Counted from the stretch's first letter, positions 13,787-26,019 are shown. The stretch: DNA of 64,000 bases from Manduca sexta (GCF_014839805.1 NC_051129.1:12156920-12220919), one strand, 5' to 3'. The notes: generated from the letters alone by a model not told the origin. Made by a program: numbers and translations.

Positions 13787-16094
13787 TGTTTAACAAATTT
13801 ATAAATCTGAAATTAATTCTTTATTCAATATAATACTGTGATTTAAACACGTCACTCATTGATCAACATTTCATTTAGATTATATTTATCATCAAAACCA
13901 GAATAATCAAAGCTAATAAAAAGTAACCACGCTCAGAAAGGTATAGTTTAAAACGTATCGATACGTGCGGCCTCAGTGTTACCAATGTAAATTACAATAA
14001 TTACGCGCTTTATTACAAACGAATGGGCGATTAGACGCGTCCACCTGTCGATAATGTAATGCACATCACTATTAAAGAACTCATATCCAACACAACACTA
14101 AAAGAGTTTGCATGTATTGATATCAGAATGTAAAACTAACAGCTTTTATTAGCCATGTTTATGATAAGTGCTTGAGGTGCGGTTATCGATGTTTTATCGG
14201 TTTAATATCGATATGTTTTATCGATTTATGGTCTATCACTGTTCGCACGTTAGTCGATTAAGTTATAAATGATTTTGAAATTTCCAATAAGAGTTTACAG
14301 CGCTATAGGTAAATCAAGACGTAGATTTATCCAATCATAATTTTAATTTCCTAGAATCCTTGTGGAGATGTTTTATACAAATTCGTTTTTATCATGTTGA
14401 TCTAATAGCGGTGTAGTATGCTTGGGGAAACTATAAGAGCCTGGATTCCTATTCAGGCAAAATTTGTGTCAGTTTCACGGTTTGGTATACTCATGATTGA
14501 TTTAGAATTATGTATTCGTCATAGAGATGTACTCGTCTCCTATGACATCGAGGCTTAAGTATCAACGCAGTTTTACTCACTTTACTAAAGTTGCTTTGAA
14601 AGTTTCCTAGCGTAGTGAAGTTTGAGGATGTGGTTTCAGTCCTGGCTCTAAGATCACTTTATATTTGAACTACATTTGTTTTGATAATAGATAATATTGT
14701 ACCAGTTTTAATAATTATAATATAATATATTATATATACGTTTTCCTATCCCAACGGAAAACACAAAAACAATCATCAAAATTGGTTCAATGGTTTAGGA
14801 GTTCAGTACACACGTACAAAAAATTATGTATATTTTTTATATTTAACAAATAAAACATGTGGTTGCTAAATTCACATTCTTAAAGCGCGTGATGTTAAAA
14901 TAGTCGTTATAATTTCTGAAAAGTTTCAATTTTGCAGCGCAATTTTTTAAATTCTTTCTTTCCGTATAAACCTTCTACAAAACTTTAAATAAAATAATGA
15001 AATCAGTAAGGTTCTCAAATTATGGCGTGTTTAAGGGAAATAGAGATTAACTTTATATAAAAAGATTTCATATTTTTATCATTCAAAATATTTTTATATG
15101 TATTTTCTTTGAAAAATCCTATTTATTAAAGGATGTGAATAAACAATCAGGTCAAAACCTCAAACTTTATCCACATAAGGTTCACTTCCCGATCATTAGA
15201 TAACGCAGTCTTTGATTTTGGTCTAATAAAAGTATCCTAACATCAGTCGGACCGCCCGATTATTAGAGCATAGTGCGGATAATGCAAATCGCTTTATTAT
15301 AATATAATTATCGGACCATAATCTGGCGGTTTAATTGGACCGGCGGTCATCGGAGCGCGCGTGACGAATTCGGCGAGTTAGGGTTGCCAGTAAGGTTTGG
15401 GGGACATTATAGATAAATAAGCTCTTTTGTATTTAGGTGAACGTAAATATATATTATTGGTTAAGTGTTTCTTTATTTGATTACATAAAATCTTATGAGT
15501 ATAATGAGAGGTGATTATGAGAGGAGAAATGATATATATTTTTTAATTCCACGAACATAGGTGTCGAAAATTGCAATTTTTATTACTATGTGATAACCCC
15601 TAATATGTAACATGATTAATTAACTCATACAGAAATTATAATTAGATTTAGCATTTTTGTCTCAAATAATTTTGAAAATTAATATTATTCATAATTCATT
15701 TTAACCTGTCGAAATAGCGTCAATATCCTGTCGAGATTATTTGATAGTTTATGATAAGATATCAAAAAGTGATTGTTAGAGACAACCCTAAGTTTTTTTA
15801 CGGCGCCACGTGTTTAATGGACCGATTTTGTTTATCGCGTGATCACACCAAATGAGTTTTTGGTTTTTGTAAATGAGATGTTACGTTCGAGTTATGGCCG
15901 ACGAGTTTATTTATTGGTTCTGTTTAACACTTTCACGTTGGGCAAACAGAGGTTTTCGAATTTTGATCGGCCCGATTAGTAAGAGGCACAGGTGAGAAAA
16001 TAACATCATATATATACTATTTTACTATATGTAAAATAAATGTTTTAAATAATGATTGTTAATGTAAATATTAAAATATTTATTTGTAAGTTAG
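13787..16094. other. Non-coding, no gene seen
   Basis: AT-rich. TATCGAT-type words recur at 14180-14235 (three within about 50 bp) and also left of this block at 13250-13270. 15240-15390 is less AT-rich and unassigned. Confidence 0.55.
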
Positions 16095-16107
16095 TAGACT
16101 ATACTGC

Positions 16108-16436
16108 GGCGATAGCCTAGTTGGGTGTAGAACGGACTGCCGAGACGAATGTCCGCAGGTTCAAATCCCAAGGGCACACACCTCTGACTTTTCTAAAAAA
16201 TCATGTGTGTATTCTTTGTGAATTTATCGTTCGCTTTAACGGTGAAGGAAAACATCGTGAGGAATCCTGCACATCTGAGAAGTTCTCTATAGGAATTTCG
16301 AAGGTGTGTGAAGTCTACCAATCCGCACTAGGCCAGCGTGGTGGACTAAGGCCTAATCCCTCTCAGTAGTAGAGGAGGCCCGTGCTCAGCAGTGGGCAAG
16401 TATACAATACAGGGCTGATATTATTATTATTATTAT
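16108..16436 (+). mobile_element. tRNA-derived SINE, family S, complete copy with target duplication
   Basis: The head has pol III promoter boxes: an A-box-like TAGCCTAGTTGG (about 16113) and a B box GGTTCAAATCC (16158-16168). The body is about 220 bp and the tail is (ATT)n. The 13-bp word TAGACTATACTGC flanks it on both sides (16095-16107 and 16437-16449), a clear target-site duplication. The 3' end, from GGAGGCC at 16374 onward, resembles the 3' end of the LINE fragments at 25691, 31036 and 56598, so that LINE probably mobilised it. It lies about 150 bp upstream of a family A copy. Confidence 0.9.
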
Positions 16437-16592
16437 TAGACTATACTGCCCACAATACTCACGCTTTAGCTTATAATCAAAGTTCTGTTGATTCAGTGGT
16501 ATGTTGGTCTAGGAGTAGCATACATAGGGTTGTGGATCGGGAGTTCTTTGGTTCTGATTATTCAGGCTGATCTTAGCAATATACAACACGTA

Positions 16593-16899
16593 TACTGGCG
16601 ATAGGTCTCTCATATGTGAGAGTCTGCCTGGGTAGGTACCACCGTAACGTCTATTTCTGCCGCCAAGCAGCGGTGTGTAGTCACTGTTGTGTTCCGGTTT
16701 GAAGGACATTGTAGCCAGTGTAACTACTGGATAATAAGACTTAACATCTCATGTCTCAGGATGACGAGCGCAGTGGATTACCAAACAATACTTGGTAATT
16801 CAAGGTGTTAGATGGTGTTTCTACTGTTTAAGGGCGGTCGTATCGCTTACCATCAGGCGAACTCCAAGCTTGTCTCGATATTCAGAGCAATAAAAAAAC
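16593..16899 (+). mobile_element. Dispersed retroposon-like repeat, family A, full copy
   Basis: It starts TACTGGCGATAGGTCTCTCA, with a short palindrome TCTCATATGTGAGA, and passes through TAGGTACCACCG, GTCACTGTTGTGTTCCGGTT, CAGGATGACGAGCGCAGTGG and CTTACCATCAGGCG to CAATAAAAAAA. The A-rich end suggests a SINE or a LINE 3' end. Four larger copies and two fragments occur in the window. This copy continues past the A-tract into a segment shared with the copy at 25536. Confidence 0.8.
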
Positions 16900-16910
16900 A
16901 TATTGTTGGA

Positions 16911-16978
16911 TTCTAGAACCCTTCGAAAGGGATTCAAATCGAGCGATCGTTCGAAAAAGTTTGATTAAATCCTTTGAG
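16911..16978 (+). repeat. Segment E next to family A (copy 1)
   Basis: From TTCTAGAACCCTTCGAAAGG to GATTAAATCCTTTGAG this stretch matches the reverse complement of 25460-25525 with, by eye, two differences over about 66 bp. It starts about 11 bp beyond the A-tract of the A copy at 16593. It contains TTCTAGAA and a CCCTT-CGA-AAGGG hairpin. Confidence 0.8.
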
Positions 16979-17457
16979 GTGGGCAGAGTAAGGTAATTAA
17001 TTGATGCTAAAATATTTATTTGTTAAAGGTTTTCTAATATAAATAGAGTTGACACCCAAGTATCGACACTAAAAATACACAGTATCTAGACATTTTGTAA
17101 CGATAATCATTTCCAAGTTAGCCGATACTAGTATCTGTGGTTGGCGCACAAATCTTTTTATTTAACGATAGTATTAATTTATACGTGCATTAACAACGTT
17201 GGCACCGCTCTGCACAGGCTATTTTATAGTTTATAGTTGTAGTTGTTTTGTATTTTTTAAAGTATACTAGATCTAATGTAAGTACAGTGTAGATCTAACG
17301 TAACGTGGATCATGGGGGAATTCTTACAACTATTATATAAAATTTAAGGCATATATTCCTAAAAATGCTATTCTATAATTATGTACTTTATTTCTTAAAG
17401 ATATTTTCACAAACTTATTCATTTGTAAGAATAAAATACACATACATACATACGTAG

Positions 17458-17740
17458 TATTACGCCTCTATCCCAAAGGGTAGGCAGAGACTATGGATTG
17501 CCAATTTGCACGATTCTGGCATACTTTTCGCGCTTCCTCCACCTTCATCAATCTTTTCATGTTTTCGCCCCGGTTCATGGTACTTTTGACCTGTCCTCTA
17601 CTAAGAATGTCAGATACCTTACATTCGAAGGTTCGGTGCGTTCGACCTCTAACGGCTCTCCCATCCACATACGCCTTATAAACCGTCTTTGTCAATCTCC
17701 TATCATCCACCCTCTCCAAATGCCCAAATCACCTTAGCAT
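17458..17740 (-). mobile_element. LINE 3' end with readable reverse-transcriptase C-terminus (LINE K)
   Basis: The minus strand gives an open frame with FGHLERVDDRRLTKTVYKAY, then a GRTHRTFE region, MNRGENMKRLMKVEEARKVC and a last part ending NRANWQSIVSAYPLG and a stop. This is the known C-terminal pattern of non-LTR reverse transcriptases (W/FGH-ER, EAR-C-DR-W, NAYP). The 3' sequence after the frame, CTGCCTACCCTTTGGGATAG and then AGGCGTAATAC, is shared with the tails of SINE family B. I read it as the end of a CR1/R1-like LINE; the clade is uncertain. It is strongly 5'-truncated. Confidence 0.85.
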
Positions 17741-20700
17741 AAGAATAAAATATATCGATCGGATATACATATAAATATTCGATTTGAACAGTTTTTATGT
17801 TACCTCAAATACGAATCATTCCGCTCTGCGAATACAACAAAATATATCTACGACATTAATTGCTTAACATTTTCACAATAAAAGTCACAGGATGCGCCAT
17901 AACTAATATAAAGCCAATGTAGAGTCTGCCGCGCAGACGTGTCGACTCTAACAGGTACATAACAAGCGTTTAGGGCCGCCGGCGCACGAGTGTGGCATTT
18001 CGCACACGACTCTACAACTGGAGCACGGAGTGGTTGCAGATATAGAGACGGCTGGAATGAATTACGGGACCTGAATGCTTTTTGGTAGAACGGTAAACAT
18101 ATAACAAGGGTGTGTTGTTTAGTCTTCGGCATACGACTCTAACTTAGTCTCAGTATGAAGAGAGCAGTTCATTGCTAGACAGATCTTATAATTTAAAGCT
18201 CCAATAAGTCTGTTAGGATTTTATTCTTATCATAGAGTCGTGCAATATGCCACTATCATACCGACAGCTCTACAGCTCGTGAACTCTTGTTATGTATCCT
18301 CATCAAATACCACACCATCCTATCCACCCGCTGTGTAGTAATCTTAATAACGCCGTATTCTAGTTGACGTAACGTGTACCACCTTTGAGACACACTTTCC
18401 TAATGAATCTACTCGTATTTCCTTCAAGCCCACCAATTTCACCAGCACACAACAGCTTCTTACGTTCAATGCTCCAGTTGGAAAGTCGTGCCGTAGTTGT
18501 TCCGACAACTTAACAATACACCCTTGTTAGATCCTGAGCCTAAGTTAAGTCTTACGATAATTATTAATTGTTACAATATTGATGAAAATTTTATAAAAAC
18601 ATATACGCCATAGACCACGAAATCATCCGCTAAATACACTCTACCACTCAATAAAGGTAATTGTATATGTGGTTTTGTCAGTTCCAGTAACGAAGTATCC
18701 GTGTGAGTTATCAATTAGGGCGAACGATATTTTTAACCCGTTACAGCAACCTCTCATCACGTGGAAGTGCAATCACGGATTAACCCTCGAGTGGCGTAAT
18801 ATCAGCTATTTGTGGTAAACTGTACCATCAGGGGTCGAAGCCTGCAATCGGTTGGCGCGGTGTGTTTTTTACAAAGAGATATCAGGTTCGTGGGATAGTT
18901 GATAGGAGTACTGAGAGGTTTTGATGACATTTTCATGTAATTATGTTAAGGCTAAGGTTCACTTTACCTCACATTTGTAAGCATACGCAATGTACATACT
19001 TTCGGTTCGATAAATACTTTTGTCTTACGAAGTAATCTTTCTCAAATAATTAAGTCGCATAGTCATCCTATGACATGCTTTTTCTTTATTAAATAACACA
19101 CACAGACATTACAGGGTACACCCAATTTGAACTGGCGGAACTAATAACAACAACATACTACTATAATATACTATAACTTTATAACATAAATTATATAAAA
19201 TGAATAAAAACTAAGAATAAAAATGTGATATTATTTATGTATTTTCATATCTATCAGTCAAAGACACTGTGCTGTGATTATATAAGAGCTCTAGGTGTTA
19301 CAATTACAGGAAATTCGAAGCGCGTACAAAAAAGTGAGGGACTTTCTTATCTCGGCATAAAAAATATTTAGAATAAACATCAACGTAACATTTCAATAAG
19401 AAATCTCGACAACAAATCTCAAACTATAAACAAACGCACCCTAAAACACGACATAAAGTAAAAGACATTTAAATAATTAAACCAAATCAAATACCCACAT
19501 TCTCGCTCATAATAACAGTAAAATAATTAATTTAAAACAGACGGACTTAAATTTATTCAAAACCGAAATAAGTGCCTCGAGATATTAAAAAAATGTGTCG
19601 CCTCACATAAAACATAAAATTTAATTCAATCTAAGGTATCATCTCGAATCAATTAATAAATAATAAAATGGTTAAACTAACACTGGGACAATAAAATGCG
19701 GGATGGGCGGGATAAGGCGGGATTCCGCGGGATTATTCCCATAAATCGCAGGGTAACTAACGTCCCACTGGGATGCGACGGGCTGTCCCGTGACGCTGCT
19801 CGGTGGCTGTAAATTATTGTGCCTTGCGCTGTTACGTCTTTCATTGTTTTTGTAGAGTGGTGCGTTGTTTGGACAAAGTTTTTGGGTCCGTTATGATATT
19901 TCTTTTTAATTCAATATGGATAAATATTAAATGTCCTTGGGGAGGCGAGTGTATATTGTAAACCGTCTTTTGGTTTATAAAGACGGTCGAAAATTACAAA
20001 TAGTAATCGATTATAATTGGCACAATTTACAGTTTTTCTACCCATTTATGTTTAACAATATTGTGCTTTCCCTTATCTCGGCAGTTACGATACCAATGAT
20101 AAGGAAATAAATATAAACTAAAAGATTAATTAAATTTCGACTGCGTTGTCTTATTAAATAAAATTGACGTCTTGGAGTCCGAACAGTGTCAGGTATATGC
20201 AGTTTTAGATGATCAGTGATTGCTTGATTTATTGACAGCACCTAAGGTTTGACTGCTTCATGGACAATTTATGCCGCGATATTTGTTTTAACACATAGAA
20301 AGTTTGTGTAAAGCTTTACTACACTGCTATTTCTGCGTGATATAAAAGATTAAAAACTCCACTCCACGTCACGTTATATTCCTGTGAGTTAAATAATTAC
20401 ATTAGTTTGGTGGCAATAACAATAATTCAGTGTGCGGGGCGGTGGGACCCCGCGGCGCGCGCCTTCCTTCACAGATCAACAGATACCCGTGTTAAACGCA
20501 CTCTCTCATTACAGTACATGGGACCGATGTTTGTTCGTGGGTTTATTGGAGCAGGTAACATGGTTTTGATAGGAGTTATGTATTTCGTAAGAGTGTTTCA
20601 TGTGCGTTGAAACTTGGTTCCTATTTGTTGACCTATAATTTTACTGATATACTTTATTTAGAGCAGGAAATTTATACAAAGTATAACCCAGGAACCAGGA

Positions 20701-21912
20701 AAAAACCCAGAACTCTCAGATCGTAAGTCCTGAGTTTAAAACTCATATATGTTGCCAGTAGACTATGGAAGTGATGATCATTATTCCTAAAAAGTATGAA
20801 ATCACTATTTTAATTTTTTATCTCTTAAATACTACATGCACAGAAGTGTTGCCTATGTAACTAAAACAGACAAATAAAAACTAAAGTAACGACCATAAAA
20901 GGCGTTAAGTATGTAGTTAAAGTCTGCACTGTTTAATGGAAAGGTTAATTTGGAAGTTTCTATAATCGATGCGTTTGTTTGTTCTTCTATTTCGAGATTG
21001 TACGCGATTTTGCCGCCGGAGTTCGACGCCACTTTACGAGTTAACACTTAAGTACATTGGCTATGGTAACTGAGTTATTCCATGTAGTTTAGTTTGAATT
21101 CATATTTATACTAGGGACCTTCCTTGGCGTTGAATGGGTAGCAGAGCATGTATCCCAAAAAAACTGTGTTTTACAAAATATGAATGAATACGCATAAACC
21201 TTCCTCTTGAATTACTCAGTTCATTCTAGTTTCTTTTTATTCATTTATTCGTTAGTTAGTTCATTGGTAAACACTGTATGAATATTATTGGTCGTTTTTG
21301 AGTTTATCGCGTTCAGACAGACAGTCATGTAGAATGGTACAAAATGTTGCTCTCTCATCCACTTACGCCCTACCGTACACGGTATTACATAAAATTTCAA
21401 ACTAACGACCGGCGTCATCCACGTCAACAATTAACCACCAGAACAGAATCGAATCCATATCAAATATCTAGTGAAACGTTCTAAAACCGACAATTTTATC
21501 TCATTGAAGCACCCCGTGAAGATAATATATGGGCATAATGACAGGATGCCTTTGCCTTAAAAAAAGTAAAGTGACGCCATCTTGAATCTATGGTATTTGA
21601 AGCGCGCGCAGACGGGCGTTTGAATTGATCGCTTAGATCTCGTGATGTCGGAATGTAATTGGCCTATTTATTTGTTTTAAAATTTAATTTCAGAGGATTT
21701 TTTTCTGTCGGATAAAGTGACGTGTACTTACAAGCTATTAAGGGTGGATAATGACTCTAAATGCCCATGAGTATTTTTGAACACAGTAACTTAATGTTTT
21801 ATTTCATTAATTATAGGGCTTTGGATTTACATTAATTTGTTTTGCAATTTTTATTTTTTTTTATTTTATATAAACAAATGTGAACAGCAACCATTACAGT
21901 GGATTGTTAGTT
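17741..21912. other. Non-coding, no gene seen
   Basis: The 17900-18130 and 20420-20500 stretches are relatively GC-rich but have no supported frame. The phased CGGGAT cluster is at 19699. Nothing else is assigned. Confidence 0.55.
19699..19733. repeat. Phased CGGGAT cluster
   Basis: CGGGAT occurs at 19699, 19708, 19718 and 19728, spaced 9, 10 and 10 bp. The last runs into GGATTATTCCC, which includes a Bicoid/Otd-type GGATTA. The flanks to 19800 remain G/C-rich within an AT-rich region. Confidence 0.6.
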
Positions 21913-21921
21913 AAATTAAAA

Positions 21922-22294
21922 GTCTGGTGACTGCCTTGTTGGCGTAGGTCTAATGCGTACGTGGTATGAGTACGACTACCGCTTTGAGTTCCAGCGTTCG
22001 AATCCAGGTCGCGCCAAAAAAATTTGGACTCGATTTTTCCATTTCAAAATTACGCAGTTGCAGCACGGAGTCAGGAAGTTGGCGGTGTGATACCTCCGTG
22101 TTTCGGAAAGCACGTAATATCGTTGGTCCTGTGCCTAATCTTTCTATGGTCATGTCGGATCGCCGTCTCACCGGACTGTAATAGCAAAGAAACTGGTAAA
22201 GCACCTTCACACTTGTGCACTATCACATCTCCTGCGTGACTGGTTGATCATTGAAATTGATCGCTATGGTCGAAATTCGGTTAGGAGGGGATTC
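21922..22294 (+). mobile_element. tRNA-derived SINE, family T, near full-length
   Basis: The head has an A-box-like TTGGCGTAGGTCTAATGCG and a B box GTTCGAATCC (about 21993). The body includes GGAGTCAGGAAGTTGGCGGT and GTCATGTCGGATCGCCGTCT. The 9-bp word AAATTAAAA on both sides (21913-21921 and 22295-22303) may be a target duplication, but it is low-complexity. A related copy lacking the head is at 56071-56342. I could not match its 3' end to either LINE tail. Confidence 0.8.
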
Positions 22295-22303
22295 AAATTA
22301 AAA

Positions 22304-25300
22304 CAAATTAGTGATACTATATCCAGCTATACATCTCTCAATAACCTAACTTGCAACGCCATTTAAAATGATAGCAACTATATTTCATAGAAATATGATA
22401 TATTATTAGACAGATACTACGTCAACTATTTAGGGTAGCTATATACACTATAATACATTAGTTATATATTAATACTGTAATATTAAAGCTACGTAAAGTA
22501 TTTAGACCGATGTATATCGTGAACCGTTCTCGTTATGTACAGAGTGTACACGATGGGCCTGTAATGGCGGATAATTGTCATCAGCCATGTCCGCCCTCGT
22601 TGCGATGACAATTTACGAGTATATTTTGGTCACGAGCCTTGAGTAATTGTTGAAGATTCCCGCGTCTCTCGCGGCACGATGCGGTTGATTTGTCGTCGCG
22701 TCGTGTCGTCTGCAAAATTTTATATTTACGATAATATTGACGTATGTTTGGGGAGGAAATAATATTGACAACTGGTTGGTCTAGTTAATGGTTTAAAAGA
22801 ATTAGTTCGTAGTTGGGTTGGTTGGGTTCTAAATCGTTGATAGATGAAGTAGTTATTGTGTACACGTGACATACATGAAATTCAGTGTTATTAAACCATA
22901 TTATCATACCTGAACTGTACATATATTACATTATACTTAATATCGAGCGGCGATCTGAAGGATTAAGTAGTATAATAATATTTTGATGTGATGTTGACGA
23001 TGACGTTGTTTAACAGGTTGCGCATTTCATTCTCTTTTCTGAAAATCACAGCCCTACAGTTAAAGGGGACAAAACTCTATGTAATTAATATAAAAATACA
23101 TAACTCACATATACGCTGGGTACGAATTACGTGTTATTTTATTTAAAACAAACTTCGTAAACGCAAATATTTGTTATGATTATGATTTCCTATGTATTTT
23201 TCTAAGTATCCTTGTCATAAATCTTATATCTTCTTTGGTGTTAAAAACTGTGATGATAATGAAAAATGGGTTGTTACAATGTTGGGTAAACAGATGACAG
23301 TTCGTGAGACACATTCAATAAACAACCCTTAATATTTGGGTTAACAGCTCCAGATGACAGGTTCGCGCGACAAACCTCGTGCCCGATAAATAAGGTAGAC
23401 TTATTAACGTTTAGACACGGACAAAAAAATCTTAGAGGCAGAATAAAGTGGTGGAAATTTAAATATCGTTTATACTATTCTGTAGTTTTAGAGCTTATTG
23501 CCGAGCAAAAAAAATTTAATAAAGAAGATTCCTACAATATTAATAAACATACATAAATTACTATATTCTTAATATAACACAGTACTCTAAACAAAAATTA
23601 CATAAAGTCCAGTAAAGGTATCCCCAATCAGCTGGATGTGTACGACCTAAATAGTACTGCAACAGTTTAGGTTTAGTAGATTTGTGGTCAATGTCTTATG
23701 ATTTTTTTAAGTGTAGTTTATTATAATTGATGTAATGGCTACTCAGTATCGGTAAATGAAGTGAATTTGTGACAGTGACAACTGTCTACGAAGTTGTAGC
23801 AAACCGATCTCATTCTCAAGCTAATGTTTAAAACCGACCATAGTATTTCTATACGCCGAGTACCGTCTGGTCTTTACTTTCTTACGTCTGCACCAAATCT
23901 CATTACATTACGGTATAACAAGGCAGCGATCAGTCAGTGCGTCAGGCCCGGTGGGCGGTTGTAAAGGACACGGCTTTCCCAGGACGGCGGGAGCAGGCTC
24001 GGGGTGGCGCTTGCCAGGTGTAAAAATTGCAGAAATTTTGGGGAATATATTTTGGAGGTTTAAGGAAAAAATGTTGAATTTTTGAGTGTTTTATTGACTT
24101 TTAGTCCTTATGGTATTGAGTAACGTTTTGAATTGTAGTTATTTAACAGATAGTGACAGTTTTAGGATGGAGAGAGTCGCACGCAAGCAAAGTAAAGCTT
24201 ACGATGGTTTTCTGAATTCCCAAACTATTATATTGTGCTCGAATCATAAGAAAGCTGGCGGCGTTATGCCCATACTATATAAATGTAAATGATTGTTATC
24301 ACCAATGTCAACGTAAGCAGTAGATCGTACCTTCAACATATCACTGGGAATTTTACCTTTCTTCAATACATTTTTATTTGTTTTTTATTGTAGTTACGTG
24401 GCCACCCCGGCCCACCGCCGCGGGGCGGTTCGCGACAGATGGCCGTAAATCTCGGCTGTCAACCTCGTCATCAGACCGGGTCAAATGTCGACCGATTGAC
24501 GTCCCGTGTCGCCGGCTTTGTCCATGTTTTTGTTGGAAAATTGATCTGCTCCATATTTGGATTTTGTTGAGCTGGTATTACTTTGTGTTATAGGGTTTAA
24601 GAGCTTATTGACTACAGGCAAGTCGTTTGCGTGACAGTAGGCGCTGAGGTTAAACAGTAGCATTCTAAAAATTCCAATTACAAAAGTGCAAGATAAGTCT
24701 TTCTTCCTATCACATCATAACTGTGAAGGCAAAGTGTGCTGGTTGGGTGGTTGATTAATCTTTAGGTTTTCTCTGATTTGTTGGGTATCGGGGATCCAAG
24801 GAGAGTTAATTTCAGACAGGATAGTTGATAATTAAGTCGAATTTATTCTCCAACAAAAACGACACGTGGCGTACCTATCCCATTTTGAAGTAAGAGGTAG
24901 GATGACGGTCAAGTCCCCACTACACAGCAAAAACACAATTGCGTGTTCAAACTCTGATATGGTTTCCAATTCGGTGTTAACGCGTTCCATCTATGCAAAA
25001 TTGCATAAGTTCCGAGCAGTAGCTTGCGTGACGCGTGAACGGTTTTTCAAAATCGCTGTTACGCTGGCTCGATTATCGTGTATTTCGAAAAACTACCAAC
25101 ACGATCCCGTTACAATTTTTTTATAAGTTGCAGGCAAACTCTGGGGGTATTTGGATAGGACATTGGCTAAGGAGTCCAGAACTTACTACATTTTCTTTCG
25201 GAGTTTAATTTATTATCTTTATAAACCTTTATTTTATACCTATATTTATTTTAACATTATTATTGATTTATAGGCTATGCGAAATATCTATAACTTACAA

Positions 25301-25459
25301 AAAAATACACATCACAAATTGTATATAGGTTTTCAGGTTTCAAGAGAGAATAATTTATACCCAGTAATTATTAAAATAGCAAAAGTCTTATTATACGCCT
25401 CGCACAGAGTAAAGTTTGAACTTTCTTTTTCTTTTATTGCTTTTACTGACGACACTGCT
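22304..25459. other. Non-coding, with unassigned GC-rich islands
   Basis: 22500-22720 is a CpG-rich piece containing a 10-bp inverted repeat (AATTGTCATC at 22573 and its complement at 22604). 23930-24016 and 24394-24530 are two GC-rich islands separated by an AT-rich 377-bp stretch with splice-like edges (see findings). No gene can be supported. Confidence 0.5.
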
Positions 25460-25525
25460 CAAAGGATTTAATCAAACTTTTTCGAACGACCGCTCGATTT
25501 GAACCCCTTTCGAAGGGTTCTAGAA
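25460..25525 (-). repeat. Segment E next to family A (copy 2)
   Basis: This is the reverse-complement partner of 16911-16978, in the same position relative to the A-tail of its neighbouring A copy (25536-26019). Here GGGTTCTAGAACCC is a perfect 14-bp palindrome. Confidence 0.8.
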
Positions 25526-25535
25526 CCCAGCGATA

Positions 25536-26019
25536 CTTTTTTTTATTATTTTGAATGACTAGACAAGCTTGCCGTTCTCCTGATAGTAAGCGTTACGACC
25601 GCCCATAAACAGTAGAAACACCATCCAACGCCTTGAATTACAAAGTAATGCTTGGCATTCCACTGCGCTCGCCATCCTGAGACATGAGATCGCGATTATC
25701 ATTATCATCAGCCACATAAAGATCACTGCTGAACATAGGCCTCTCCCAAAGATTTTCAGACGGACCTGTCGAAAGCGGTCGGTCCACCGTGTTCCTGCTA
25801 CATTTATCAAGTTGTCTGTCCACCTAGGAGGTGGACGTCCAACGCTGCGCTTGCCAGTATGTGGTCTCCACTCATGAGACATGAGATGTTAAGTTTTATT
25901 ATGTCAAGTAGTTACATTGGCTACAATGTTCTTCAACCTGGAACTCAATAGTCCTATACATTGTGGTGGTACCTACCCAAACGGACTCTCACATATGTAT
26001 GAGAAACCTGTCACCAGTA
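25536..26019 (-). mobile_element. Dispersed repeat, family A, split by a LINE fragment
   Basis: The left part (25536-25690) is the A 3' half in reverse, starting at a T-tract. The right part resumes after the 184-bp LINE fragment and runs to GTCACCAGTA. The 13-bp host sequence TGAGACATGAGAT is present on both sides of the insertion, so its history is unambiguous. The segment beyond the T-tract (25460-25525) matches the one next to the 16593 copy. Confidence 0.85.
25691..25874 (-). mobile_element. LINE 3' end (AYVQQW-type reverse transcriptase tail), nested in family A
   Basis: This 184-bp fragment is flanked by a perfect 13-bp duplication, TGAGACATGAGAT (25678-25690 and 25875-25887). On the minus strand it reads the C-terminal end of a non-LTR reverse transcriptase (WRPHTGKRSVGRPPPRWTDN, then a decayed GR..A region), followed by a stop-rich end and an ATGATAATGATAATCG tail. 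RTE/CR1-like elements of Lepidoptera end in this way; the exact clade is not certain. It is heavily 5'-truncated and cannot be active. Confidence 0.85.

Noticed and set aside
17468..17719. An 83-residue frame as a host gene
   Set aside because: The residues match the C-terminus of a non-LTR reverse transcriptase, and the sequence continues into a LINE tail. It is listed as a mobile element instead.
25559..25882. Open frame of 107 residues on the minus strand
   Set aside because: It is a chimera of a LINE reverse-transcriptase remnant and family A sequence created by the nested insertion.
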